Source: RAM1 sp041905405 (lineage in GTDB: Bacteria; Pseudomonadota; Gammaproteobacteria; Burkholderiales; Burkholderiaceae_C). From it: a stretch of DNA of 64,000 nucleotides. Each line of letters begins with the position of its first letter. Positions within the stretch are counted from its first letter, which is position 1. A program made the translations under genes and the position numbers. The notes under the pieces are model-generated. The model was not told where the DNA came from, did no database searches, and worked only from the letters and a program-made list of their open reading frames with translations. Shown here piece by piece: positions 32,390-40,661 of this stretch. The stretch covers positions 1 through 64,000 of the forward strand of contig JAYRLC010000009.1 in assembly GCA_041905405.1 (NCBI GenBank). The letters are read 5' to 3'.

Positions 32390-33328
32390 ATGGCCATCGC
32401 GAATTTCGAAGAGTTCTGCAGGTGCTTCTGCGAACTGGCGGGATTTGCCGGTGTAGCGTTGCCGCCCGACACGAACGGCAGCCAGTCGTTTTCGGTACGG
32501 CTGCGAGGTGTGGAGGTGAGCGCCGTGGCGCTGCGTCACACGCCCGATCACGTGTTCATGGTCGCGGAGCTGGGCGCGCCCGGCCCGGGCGAAGCGGATG
32601 CCTGCTGGCTCGCTCTGCTGGAAGCCAATTCGGCCGTGCCTGGCGTGGGCGGAGCGCGATTCAGCCGCAGCCCGCGCACCGGCGAAGCCGTGATCCAGTG
32701 GGCTTGCCTGCTGCCCGACGTGACGCCCGTGGATGTCTATCGCGGCATCTCGCGCATGGTGGATGTGGCGTTGCGCTGGCGGCACGACCGCACGGTGGAT
32801 GCCGATGCCCTGGAACCCGAGCAGGGTGCTTGGCCCCCGTCCGGCCTGGTGGCGGTGCGCGAAGCCCATGCCGCGCAGGCGGCGCGGCGCTTTCATGCGC
32901 TGTACAGCGGCCTGTGCGACACGCGGGGCGAACCCGTCGACCCGCCGCCGGAGGGTGCCGCGGCCTGCTCGGTGACGCTGCACGTCAGCGGCGTGGACGT
33001 GGTCATGGCGCATCTGCCGCGCATGCGGCCCGACGTGGCGTTGATCGGCATTCCTTTTGGTGACCTGTCGCCCGTGGCTCCGCATGCCCATGCGGCGGCG
33101 CTGCTGGACGCCAATTTCGTGCTGGCGACGCAGCCGCACGGTGCGGCGTTCTGCCGCGACTGCGTCAGTGGCGACGTGCTGCTGCGCTATGCCTACCCGC
33201 TCGTGGGCGGCAGCGGCGCGCAGTGCCTGGCGCACATGGAAAGCCTGGCGGCCTTTGTCCAGCGCTGGAACGTGACCGCCATGCCGCCGGCCGAGGCGGT
33301 GTCACTGCCCATGGCCATGATGGCCTGA
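32390..33328 (+). CDS. Tandem CesT-like protein (type III chaperone fold)
   Basis: A 312-residue acidic, cytosolic protein made of two similar halves, about 1-135 and 165-300. Each half has the helix-strand pattern of CesT-type secretion chaperones, with LLEANSAV and GARFSRSPRTGEAVIQW in the first and LLDANFVL and a VSGDVLLRYAYPL strand in the second. CesT proteins normally dimerise, so a fused tandem would act as a monomeric dimer. No type III secretion genes are in the window. The fold call is from pattern, with moderate confidence. Confidence 0.6.
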   Translation: MAIANFEEFCRCFCELAGFAGVALPPDTNGSQSFSVRLRGVEVSAVALRHTPDHVFMVAELGAPGPGEADACWLALLEANSAVPGVGGARFSRSPRTGEAVIQWACLLPDVTPVDVYRGISRMVDVALRWRHDRTVDADALEPEQGAWPPSGLVAVREAHAAQAARRFHALYSGLCDTRGEPVDPPPEGAAACSVTLHVSGVDVVMAHLPRMRPDVALIGIPFGDLSPVAPHAHAAALLDANFVLATQPHGAAFCRDCVSGDVLLRYAYPLVGGSGAQCLAHMESLAAFVQRWNVTAMPPAEAVSLPMAMMA

Positions 33329-33346
33329 TCCGCCGGCCAGCGGGGG

Positions 33347-34402
33347 CTACACGGCGCCAAAGCGCAGCACGCCGTCCGCGCCCTGCGCGCGCCGCACCTT
33401 GCCGCCAAACCACAGGTGGTGCAGGTGGGCCACGGCCTCGCCCATGGCAAAGGTGGTCTGGTGCAGGTCCAGCGGGCGCTTGAACAGCACGGGCAGCACG
33501 TCGGCGGCGGACTGGGGCGCGGCGCGGCAGGCGTCCAGCACCTCGGCCAGCCGGTCGCGGTGGTGGTCGTGCAGCTGGCTGATGCGCTCGTGCAGCCCGC
33601 GAAAGGGCTTGCCGTGCGACGGCAGCACCAGCGTGCCATCCGGCAGCGGCGCAAAACGGTCGATGGACTCCAGGAACGCCGCGAGCGCGTTCGACTCGGG
33701 CTCCACGTCGTACACGCTGACGTTGGTGGAAATGCGCGGCAGCATCATGTCGCCGCTGATGAGCACCTGCTGTTCTTCGCAATACAGCGCAATGTGCTCG
33801 GGCGCGTGCCCGAAGCCGGCGATGCAGCGCCAGGCGCGCCCGCCGATCATGACGGTTTGCTGGTCCTGCAGGCGGCGGAAGCTGCGCGGAACGTCGGGGA
33901 CCATGCCGGGGTAGTAGCTGGCACGTCCGCGAATCTTCTCGATGGCCGCGGGGTCGGTCAGTCCGTGCGACGCAAAGAACGCCGCCGCCGTCTCGCCCCC
34001 GAAGCCCGTGGTCGATTGCGAGCCCAGCCGGGCCGCGTTGTAGTCGGTCGCGCTGATCCACAGCGGCGCGTTCCAGCGCGCGCACAGCCAGTGCGCCAGG
34101 CCGATATGGTCGGGGTGCATGTGCGTCACCATCACGCGCAAGATGGGCAGGCCTTCAAGCTGGGTGGCAAAAATTTCTTCCCATTGCGCCTTGGCCTCGT
34201 CGCGGGTGATGCAGCAGTCCACCACCGTCCAGCCCTGGCGGCCGTCGATCTCGTCGCGCAGCAGCCACAGGTTGATGTGGTCCAGCGCGAACGGCAGCGC
34301 CATGCGGATCCAGCGCACGCCGGGCGCAATCTCCATCGTCGTGCCCGGCGCCGGCAGCGTGTCGCCAAAGGGGTAGTGGAGCCGGGCTTCGAGTGCGTTC
34401 AT
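33347..34402 (-). CDS. MBL-fold metallo-hydrolase, LiuR-linked
   Basis: A 351-residue metallo-beta-lactamase-fold enzyme with the zinc motif THMHPDHIG near 96-104 and later GHAPEHIALY and PSHGKPF motifs. The C-terminal 70 residues are helical, as in the MBL proteins found beside liu genes. The start ATG 34402 is chosen over a longer frame that runs into the intergenic operator. It is divergent from liuR and a LiuR-type palindrome lies 29 bases upstream. It may hydrolyse an acyl-CoA or related thioester (inference). Confidence 0.88.
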   Translation of the reverse strand: MNALEARLHYPFGDTLPAPGTTMEIAPGVRWIRMALPFALDHINLWLLRDEIDGRQGWTVVDCCITRDEAKAQWEEIFATQLEGLPILRVMVTHMHPDHIGLAHWLCARWNAPLWISATDYNAARLGSQSTTGFGGETAAAFFASHGLTDPAAIEKIRGRASYYPGMVPDVPRSFRRLQDQQTVMIGGRAWRCIAGFGHAPEHIALYCEEQQVLISGDMMLPRISTNVSVYDVEPESNALAAFLESIDRFAPLPDGTLVLPSHGKPFRGLHERISQLHDHHRDRLAEVLDACRAAPQSAADVLPVLFKRPLDLHQTTFAMGEAVAHLHHLWFGGKVRRAQGADGVLRFGAV

Positions 34403-34430
34403 GCGGATGGGTGGGATGGGGAATGGATGA

Positions 34431-34452
34431 TTGACGTTGACGTAAACGTCAT
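34431..34452. promoter_or_regulatory. LiuR-type operator, divergent promoter region
   Basis: A 22-base near-palindrome: TTGACGTTGAC faces GTAAACGTCAT. It matches the TTGACGTTTAC half-site of the palindrome at 34943 with two changes. It lies between the MBL hydrolase and liuR, so it can control both. Confidence 0.8.
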
Positions 34453-34524
34453 CTCTAATCGGCCCATTGTAGGCAGGCACAATGCCCGCCGCTGTCACCG
34501 CGGTAAACGACAACTTTTGCATCC

Positions 34525-34926
34525 ATGGCCACTACGACGACCTACACCATCAGCGACCTGGCGAAGGAATTCGACCTGACCACGCGCGCCATGCGCTTTT
34601 ACGAGGACATGGGGCTGCTGCAGCCCGAACGTTCCGGCCCGGGCGGGCGCAACCGCGTCTACAGCGCGCGCGACCGCACGCGGCTGAAACTCACGCTGCG
34701 GGCCAAGCGCCTGGGCCTGAGCCTGACCGAGGCCAGGGACATCATCGACACTTACGACAGCCCGCGCGACACGGGGCCGCAACTGCGCAAGTTCCTGGAC
34801 ATCCTGGCCCAGCACCGCAAACAGCTCGAAGAGCAGATGGCCGACCTGCAGGCCAACCTGGACGAGATCAAGGTCCATGAGAAAGAGGCCCGGGCGCTGC
34901 TTGCGCGCATGGACAAGGGCAAGTAA
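34525..34926 (+). CDS. liuR: MerR-family regulator LiuR
   Basis: A 133-residue MerR-type regulator. The N-terminal winged helix (YTISDLAKEFDLTTRAMRFY, EDMGLLQPERSG) is followed by a long dimerisation coiled coil (about 85-130) and no cysteine cluster for metals. It is flanked by two copies of the TTGACGTTTAC-type palindrome known for LiuR, the regulator of leucine/isovalerate catabolism. The first liu genes begin 72 bases downstream. The effector is likely a branched-chain acyl-CoA (inference from the family). Confidence 0.92.
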   Translation: MATTTTYTISDLAKEFDLTTRAMRFYEDMGLLQPERSGPGGRNRVYSARDRTRLKLTLRAKRLGLSLTEARDIIDTYDSPRDTGPQLRKFLDILAQHRKQLEEQMADLQANLDEIKVHEKEARALLARMDKGK

Positions 34927-34942
34927 GAAAAATCAGCCATAA

Positions 34943-34964
34943 TTGACGTTTACGTAAACGTCAA
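34943..34964. promoter_or_regulatory. LiuR-type operator, perfect palindrome
   Basis: TTGACGTTTAC is followed by its exact mirror GTAAACGTCAA, a perfect 22-base palindrome. It lies 34 bases before the thioesterase start and next to a CATAAT -10-like box at 34938. It should be the main site controlling the thioesterase/liuA operon. Confidence 0.9.
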
Positions 34965-34997
34965 TCAACCCGGTCGCAAGACCCCGCGGAGCGAGAC

Positions 34998-35459
34998 ATG
35001 GCGCACGGCACCTTCGAGCCCAAAGACCCCGGCTACGCCCGGCGCGTGCAGGACAGCTTTGCCCTGCAGGGCGCCATGGGCACGCTGGGCGCGTCGCTGG
35101 GCGAGGTGGCGCCGGGCACGGTCGAGATCCTGCTGGGCTGGGCCCCGGGCCTGACGCAGCAGCACGGCTTTTTGCATGCGGGCATGGTGGCCACGGCGCT
35201 GGATTCGGCCTGCGGCTATGCCGGGTTCACCCTGATGCCTGAGGGCGCGGGCGTGCTGACCATCGAATTCAAGATCAACCTGCTGGCGCCGGCCAAGGGC
35301 CAGCGCTTTCGCATGGTGGGCCAGGTCGTCAAGCCGGGCCGCACCATCACCGTGACCGAAGGGCGCGCGTACGCCATCGACCAGGGCCGCGAAAAGCTCA
35401 TTGCCACCATGGGCGCGACGCTCATGACCATCACCGGACGCGACGACGTCAAGAACTGA
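34998..35459 (+). CDS. PaaI-family (hotdog-fold) thioesterase
   Basis: A 153-residue hotdog thioesterase. The helix motif GFLHAGMVATALDSACGYAG is family-typical, with the His-Ala-Gly corner and Asp as likely catalytic residues. It is the first gene after the perfect LiuR palindrome, followed 12 bases later by isovaleryl-CoA dehydrogenase. It may release CoA from accumulated branched-chain acyl-CoAs (inference). Confidence 0.9.
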   Translation: MAHGTFEPKDPGYARRVQDSFALQGAMGTLGASLGEVAPGTVEILLGWAPGLTQQHGFLHAGMVATALDSACGYAGFTLMPEGAGVLTIEFKINLLAPAKGQRFRMVGQVVKPGRTITVTEGRAYAIDQGREKLIATMGATLMTITGRDDVKN

Positions 35460-35471
35460 AGGAGACTCCCC

Positions 35472-36653
35472 ATGAACAACCTGCCAGGCCTGAACTTCCA
35501 GCTGGGTGAAGACATCGACGCGCTGCGCGACGCCGTGCGTGAATTCGCCCAGGCCGAAATCGCGCCGCGCGCCGCCGAGATCGACCACAGCGACCAGTTC
35601 CCCATGGACCTGTGGCGCAAGATGGGCAGCCTGGGCGTGCTGGGCATCACCGTCGGCGAGGAATACGGCGGCGCCAACATGGGCTACCTGGCCCACATGA
35701 TCGCCATGGAGGAAATCAGCCGCGCCAGCGCCAGCGTGGGCCTGAGCTACGGCGCGCACAGCAACCTGTGCGTGAACCAGATCAAGCGCAACGGCAACGA
35801 CGCGCAGCGCGCCAAATACCTGCCCAAGCTGATCAGCGGTGAACACGTGGGCGCGCTGGCCATGAGCGAGCCCGGCGCGGGCTCCGACGTGATCAGCATG
35901 AAGCTTAAGGCCGAGGACAAAGGCGGCTACTACCTGCTCAACGGCAGCAAGATGTGGATCACCAACGGCCCCGACGCCGACACGCTGGTGGTCTATGCCA
36001 AGAGTGAACCGGAGCTCGGCGCCCGGGGTGTGACTGCCTTCCTGATCGAAAAGGGCATGAAAGGCTTCAGCATCGCGCAGAAGCTGGACAAGCTGGGCAT
36101 GCGCGGCAGCCACACGGGCGAGCTGGTGTTCCACAACGTCGAAGTGCCCGCAACCAACGTGCTGGGCGCCGTCAATGGCGGCGCCAAGGTTCTGATGAGC
36201 GGGCTGGACTACGAACGCGCCGTGCTCACGGGCGGGCCGCTGGGCATCATGCAGTCGGTCATGGACAACGTGGTTCCCTACATCCATGACCGCAAGCAGT
36301 TCGGCCAGAGCATCGGCGAATTCCAGCTCATCCAGGGCAAGGTGGCCGACATGTACACCGTGCTGCAGGCCGGCCGCAGCTTCGCGTACACGGTCGCCAA
36401 GAATCTGGACATGCTGGGCACCGAACACGTGCGCCAGGTGCGCAAGGACTGCGCGAGCGTGATCCTGTGGTGCGCCGAAAAGGCCACCTGGATGGCTGGC
36501 GAGGGCGTGCAGATCTTCGGCGGCAACGGCTACATCAACGAATACCCGCTGGGCCGCCTGTGGCGCGACGCCAAGCTGTACGAGATCGGCGCGGGCACCA
36601 GCGAAATCCGCCGCATGCTGATCGGCCGCGAGCTGTTCGCCGAGACGATGTGA
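35472..36653 (+). CDS. liuA: Isovaleryl-CoA dehydrogenase
   Basis: A 393-residue FAD acyl-CoA dehydrogenase that oxidises isovaleryl-CoA to 3-methylcrotonyl-CoA. MSEPGAGSDVISMKLKA and the C-terminal YEIGAGTSEIRRMLIGRELF are typical. The catalytic base of isovaleryl enzymes lies in GLDYERAVLTGGPLGI, which is present here; the C-terminal position used by other family members is Gly in YEIGAGTSE. GGAGACTCCCC precedes the ATG. It lies in the operon under the LiuR palindrome. Confidence 0.95.
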   Translation: MNNLPGLNFQLGEDIDALRDAVREFAQAEIAPRAAEIDHSDQFPMDLWRKMGSLGVLGITVGEEYGGANMGYLAHMIAMEEISRASASVGLSYGAHSNLCVNQIKRNGNDAQRAKYLPKLISGEHVGALAMSEPGAGSDVISMKLKAEDKGGYYLLNGSKMWITNGPDADTLVVYAKSEPELGARGVTAFLIEKGMKGFSIAQKLDKLGMRGSHTGELVFHNVEVPATNVLGAVNGGAKVLMSGLDYERAVLTGGPLGIMQSVMDNVVPYIHDRKQFGQSIGEFQLIQGKVADMYTVLQAGRSFAYTVAKNLDMLGTEHVRQVRKDCASVILWCAEKATWMAGEGVQIFGGNGYINEYPLGRLWRDAKLYEIGAGTSEIRRMLIGRELFAETM

Positions 36654-36660
36654 GCCCTGC

Positions 36661-36666
36661 GAAAAT
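36661..36666 (+). promoter_or_regulatory. Possible -10 element of a leaderless transcript
   Basis: GAAAAT lies exactly 12 bases before the ATG of the carbonic anhydrase gene, with no ribosome site. It suggests an internal promoter in addition to read-through from the liu operon. No -35 box is evident at the right spacing. Confidence 0.3.
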
Positions 36667-36672
36667 GCGGCC

Positions 36673-37332
36673 ATGACAACCTCATCCATCCAGGAACTCT
36701 TCTCCCACAACCGCGCCTGGGCCGCGGAAATGGAGCGCACGCGTCCCGGCTTCTTCACCGGCCTGGTGAAGCAGCAGACGCCCAAATACATGTGGATCGG
36801 CTGCTCCGACAGCCGCGTACCGGCCAACCAGATCACGGGGCTGGAGCCGGGCGAGGTGTTCGTGCACCGCAACGTGGCCAACGTGGTGGTGCATTCGGAC
36901 CTGAACGCGCTGTCGGCCATCCAGTTCGCGGTGGAGATGCTCAAGGTCGAGGACATCATGGTCGTGGGCCACTACGGCTGCGGCGGCGTGATGGCGGCGC
37001 TGAACAACGTGCGCGTGGGTCTGGCCGACAACTGGATCCGCCACATCCAGGACGTGCGCGACCGCCACCGCGGCATCCTGGACAACATTGCGCCCGCCAA
37101 GCGCGGCGACGCGCTGGTGGACCTGAACGTGATCGAGCAGGTGGTGAACGTTTGCGTCAGCACCGTCATGACCGACGCCTGGGCCAAGGGGCAGAAGGTG
37201 CGCGTGCATGGCTGGGCCTTTGGCGTGCACGACGGGCTGCTGCAGGACCTGCACATGACGGTGTCGGGCCAGCAGGAGATCGAGCCCCTGTACCGGGCTG
37301 CGATCCGGGGCATTGTCGAAGCCCACGGCTAG
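36673..37332 (+). CDS. can: Beta-class carbonic anhydrase
   Basis: A 219-residue zinc enzyme that interconverts CO2 and bicarbonate. Zinc ligands are in CSDSRVPANQ (Cys, then the Asp-Arg dyad) and HYGCGGV (His and Cys). Length and motifs fit beta-class enzymes. Bicarbonate is the substrate of methylcrotonyl-CoA carboxylase, so its place among the liu genes makes metabolic sense (inference). Confidence 0.95.
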   Translation: MTTSSIQELFSHNRAWAAEMERTRPGFFTGLVKQQTPKYMWIGCSDSRVPANQITGLEPGEVFVHRNVANVVVHSDLNALSAIQFAVEMLKVEDIMVVGHYGCGGVMAALNNVRVGLADNWIRHIQDVRDRHRGILDNIAPAKRGDALVDLNVIEQVVNVCVSTVMTDAWAKGQKVRVHGWAFGVHDGLLQDLHMTVSGQQEIEPLYRAAIRGIVEAHG

Positions 37333-37346
37333 ACCGCTGCAACGCC

Positions 37347-39188
37347 ATGTTCCCCCAGCGCCTGGATTCGCCGCTTGCCTACGACATCGCCAAGGCGATG
37401 ATGGACGGCTTCAACCGCCACTACCGCCTGTTCCGCACCGAGTCGGCGCGCGCCAAGCACCGGTTCGAGACGGCGGACTGGCACGGCCAGCAGCGCGCTC
37501 AGCGCGAGCGTATCGAGTTCTACGACCTGCGCGTGAAAGAGGCCACGGCCCGGCTGGAAAAGGAATTCAAGGCCGGCGACCAGCCCATGGACGTGTGGCA
37601 CCAGGTCAAGCTGCACTACATCGGGCTGCTGGTGGATCACCACCAGCCCGAGCTGGCCGAGACCTTCTTCAACTCGGTCACGACCAAGATCCTGCACCGC
37701 ACGCACTTTCACAACGACTTCATCTTCGTGCGTCCGGCCGTCAGCACCGAGTACATCGAGAACGACGAACCCGCCGCCACGCCGACGTACCGCGCCTACT
37801 ACCCCACGCGCGACACGCTGCTGGACACCATCGTCCGCATCATTGACAACTTCCGCCTGCAGCGCCCGTTCGAGGACCTGCCGCGCGACGCGCAACTCGT
37901 GCTGGAGGCCATGGGCTCGCGGCTGGACCAGATGCGCCTGCGCGCCAACTTCCAGATCCAGGTGCTGTCCAGCCTGTTCTACCGCAACAAGGGCGCGTAT
38001 GTGGTGGGCAAGATCATCAACGGCTTCAACGAGCTGCCGTTCGCGCTGCCCATCCTGCACAACGCGGAAAGCAAGCTCGTCATCGACGCCTGCCTGTTCG
38101 GCGAAGACGATCTGCAGATGCTGTTCAGCTTTGCGCGGGCTTACTTCATGGTGGACATGGAGATTCCCAGCGCCTACGTGCAGTTCCTGCGCAGCCTGAT
38201 GCCGCGCAAGCCGCGCGCCGAAATCTACAACGCGCTGGGCCTGGCCAAGCAGGGCAAAACGCTGTTCTACCGCGACTTCCTCTACCACCTGAAGCACAGC
38301 AGCGACAAGTTCCGCATTGCGCCCGGCATCAAGGGCATGGTCATGCTGGTGTTCGACCTGCCGTCGTTCCCGTTCGTGTTCAAGCTGATCAAGGACTACT
38401 ACCCGCCGCAGAAGGAAACCACGCGCGAGCAGATCAAGGGCAAGTACCTGCTGGTCAAGCAGCACGACCGCGTGGGCCGCATGGCCGACACGCTGGAATA
38501 CAGCGAGGTCGCCTTCGCCCGCGACCGGTTCGAGGACGAACTGATCGCCGAGATCGAAAAATTCGCCCCCAGCCAGCTCGAGATTTCGGACCGCGACGGT
38601 GACGGCCATGAAGAGGTGATCATCAAGCACCTGTACATCGAGCGGCGCATGATCCCGCTGAACATCTACCTGCAGGAGGCGTTCGACGCCGGCCCCGACG
38701 ACGAGCGGGCCCAGCACCAGATCCGGCATTCGGTCGTGGAATACGGCAACGCCATCAAGGACCTGGTCGCGGCCAACATCTTCCCGGGCGACATGCTGTG
38801 GAAGAACTTCGGCGTCACGCGCCACGGCAAGGTCGTGTTCTACGACTACGACGAAATCGAGTACCTGACCGACTGCAACTTCCGCCGCGTGCCGCCCCCG
38901 CGCAATGAAGAAGACGAGATGAGCGGCGAGATCTGGTACGCCGTGGGACCGCGCGACGTGTTCCCCGAAACCTTTGGTCCGTTCCTGCTGGGCAACGACG
39001 CCGTGCGCGACGTTTTCATGAATCATCACGGCGACCTGCTGGACGCCGCGTTCTGGCAGGGACACAAGGAACGCATCCAGGCCGGCTACGTGCACGACGT
39101 CTTTCCGTACGAGCGCGACAAGCGCTTCCTGCGCTGGCAGGCGCCCAACGCATCCACTGAACAAACCTCAGGAGAAAACCATGTCTGA
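37347..39188 (+). CDS. aceK: Isocitrate dehydrogenase kinase/phosphatase
   Basis: A 613-residue bifunctional AceK that phosphorylates and dephosphorylates isocitrate dehydrogenase, steering flux to the glyoxylate shunt on acetyl-CoA-yielding substrates. LVFDLPSFPFVFKLIKDYYP and VFYDYDEIEYLTDCNFR are conserved AceK segments around the ATP site. The start ATG 37347 is used because the upstream open frame overlaps can. The last eight bases overlap the thiolase start. It is placed among leucine-catabolic genes, not by aceBA. Confidence 0.96.
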   Translation: MFPQRLDSPLAYDIAKAMMDGFNRHYRLFRTESARAKHRFETADWHGQQRAQRERIEFYDLRVKEATARLEKEFKAGDQPMDVWHQVKLHYIGLLVDHHQPELAETFFNSVTTKILHRTHFHNDFIFVRPAVSTEYIENDEPAATPTYRAYYPTRDTLLDTIVRIIDNFRLQRPFEDLPRDAQLVLEAMGSRLDQMRLRANFQIQVLSSLFYRNKGAYVVGKIINGFNELPFALPILHNAESKLVIDACLFGEDDLQMLFSFARAYFMVDMEIPSAYVQFLRSLMPRKPRAEIYNALGLAKQGKTLFYRDFLYHLKHSSDKFRIAPGIKGMVMLVFDLPSFPFVFKLIKDYYPPQKETTREQIKGKYLLVKQHDRVGRMADTLEYSEVAFARDRFEDELIAEIEKFAPSQLEISDRDGDGHEEVIIKHLYIERRMIPLNIYLQEAFDAGPDDERAQHQIRHSVVEYGNAIKDLVAANIFPGDMLWKNFGVTRHGKVVFYDYDEIEYLTDCNFRRVPPPRNEEDEMSGEIWYAVGPRDVFPETFGPFLLGNDAVRDVFMNHHGDLLDAAFWQGHKERIQAGYVHDVFPYERDKRFLRWQAPNASTEQTSGENHV

Positions 39189-40374
39189 TCCCATCGTCAT
39201 CGTTGGTGCCGCGCGCACGCCCATGGGCGGCTTCCAGGGCGATTTCGCCTCGCTGTCCGCACACGACCTGGGCGGCGCCGCCATCCGCGCCGCCGTCGAG
39301 CGCGCCGGCCAAAACTCGAAGTTCACGCCCGACCTCGTGACCGAAGTGCTGTTCGGCAACTGCCTGATGGCCGGCCAGGGCCAGGCGCCCGCGCGCCAGG
39401 CCGCGTTCAAGGGTGGCCTGCCCAAGAGCGCGGGGGCCGTCACGCTGTCCAAGATGTGTGGCTCGGGCATGAAGGCCGCGATGTTCGCGCACGACATGCT
39501 GGCCGTGGGCAGCCATGACGTGATGATCGCGGGCGGAATGGAAAGCATGACCAACGCGCCGCACCTGCTGCTCAAGGGCCGCAGCGGCATCCGCATCGGC
39601 CACGACCGCATCTATGACCACATGATGCTGGACGGCCTGGAGGACGCCTACGAACCCGGCCGCGCCATGGGCACGTTCGGCGAGGAATGCGCCGCCAAGT
39701 ACAGCTTCAGCCGCGAGGCGCAGGACGCCTTCGCCGTGGCCAGCGTGCAGCGCGCCAAGGCCGCCACCGAATCCGGCGCCTTCAAGGCCGAGATCACGCC
39801 CGTGACCGTCAAGGGCCGCGCCGGCGACACGGTGATCAGCATTGACGAAGGCCCCGGCAAGGTCAAGCTCGACAAGATCCCCACGCTCAAGCCCGCGTTC
39901 AAGAAAGACGGCACGATCACGGCCGCATCCAGCTCCAGCATCAACGACGGCGCCGCAGCGCTGGTCATGATGCGCGAGTCGACCGCGAAGAAGCTGGGTG
40001 CCAAGCCGCTGGCGCGTATCGTGGCGCACGCCATGCATGCGCAGGAACCCAACTGGTTCACCACCGCGCCCGTGGGCGCCACGCAGAAGGCACTGGCCAA
40101 GGCCGGCTGGAGCGTGAAAGACGTGGACCTGTGGGAAGTGAACGAGGCGTTCGCCGTGGTGCCCATGGCACTGATGGAAGAGCTGAAGGTCGGCCACGAC
40201 ATCGTCAACGTCAACGGCGGCGCCTGTGCGCTGGGCCACCCGATCGGCGCATCGGGCGCGCGCATCATGGTCACGCTGATCCATGCGCTGCAGGCGCGCG
40301 GCAAGAAGCGCGGCCTGGCCACGCTGTGCATCGGCGGTGGTGAAGGCACGGCTGTCGCGCTGGAATTGGTCTGA
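39181..40374 (+). CDS. Acetyl-CoA C-acyltransferase (thiolase)
   Basis: A 397-residue biosynthetic/degradative thiolase. The nucleophilic Cys is in SKMCGSGMKA (about 94), with GGMESMTNAPHLL, NEAFAVVPMA and the C-terminal GGACALGHPIGASGAR (His) and CIGGGEGTA (Cys). It could cleave acetoacetyl-CoA from HMG-CoA lyase products or other 3-ketoacyl-CoAs. Its start overlaps the aceK end by eight bases, so translation is coupled. Confidence 0.95.
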   Translation: MSDPIVIVGAARTPMGGFQGDFASLSAHDLGGAAIRAAVERAGQNSKFTPDLVTEVLFGNCLMAGQGQAPARQAAFKGGLPKSAGAVTLSKMCGSGMKAAMFAHDMLAVGSHDVMIAGGMESMTNAPHLLLKGRSGIRIGHDRIYDHMMLDGLEDAYEPGRAMGTFGEECAAKYSFSREAQDAFAVASVQRAKAATESGAFKAEITPVTVKGRAGDTVISIDEGPGKVKLDKIPTLKPAFKKDGTITAASSSSINDGAAALVMMRESTAKKLGAKPLARIVAHAMHAQEPNWFTTAPVGATQKALAKAGWSVKDVDLWEVNEAFAVVPMALMEELKVGHDIVNVNGGACALGHPIGASGARIMVTLIHALQARGKKRGLATLCIGGGEGTAVALELV

Positions 40375-40408
40375 GCTTTTGTGGCCTCCTATGCTTGTGT
40401 GGCGCTCG

Positions 40409-40553
40409 CTGCTTCGCGGCAGGCGGTAGCCGGCGGGGGCTCACGCCGCGGCGAGCATGTGCACGTTGCGCGCTGGCGCGCGCCAAGCCTCCCCCCAGCG
40501 CTTCTCGCCACCGCAGAGATCGCCCCCGCCGGCTACCGCCTGCCGCGAAGCAG
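40409..40553. repeat. Long inverted-repeat element, 32-bp arms
   Basis: The 32-base arms at 40409-40440 and 40522-40553 are exact inverted copies, separated by 81 bases, in the gap between the thiolase and the next acyl-CoA dehydrogenase. The inner arm boundary reads CGGCGGGGGC / GCCCCCGCCG. Long intergenic hairpins of this kind look like REP- or MITE-type elements. Small open frames through it have no coding character. The rest of the 287-base gap holds a GAGGAG site before the next ATG. Confidence 0.85.
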
Positions 40554-40661
40554 AACCCCGCAAGGCCACCGGTGGCGTACCAACAGTGCAACTCAGAGCC
40601 CCGCACACCGCCCACGTGGCTTTGCCGCCAGGTAGAAGCGTAAAGAACAGAGGAGCGAAAA

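Noticed and set aside
32390..33328. A type III secretion locus
   Set aside because: Only the CesT-like fold is seen. There is no secretin, ATPase, needle or translocon gene in 64 kb.
40381..40643. Three small overlapping frames in the inverted-repeat gap
   Set aside because: They run through the hairpin arms with no ribosome site, no conserved motif and no coding bias. The inverted repeat explains the sequence better.
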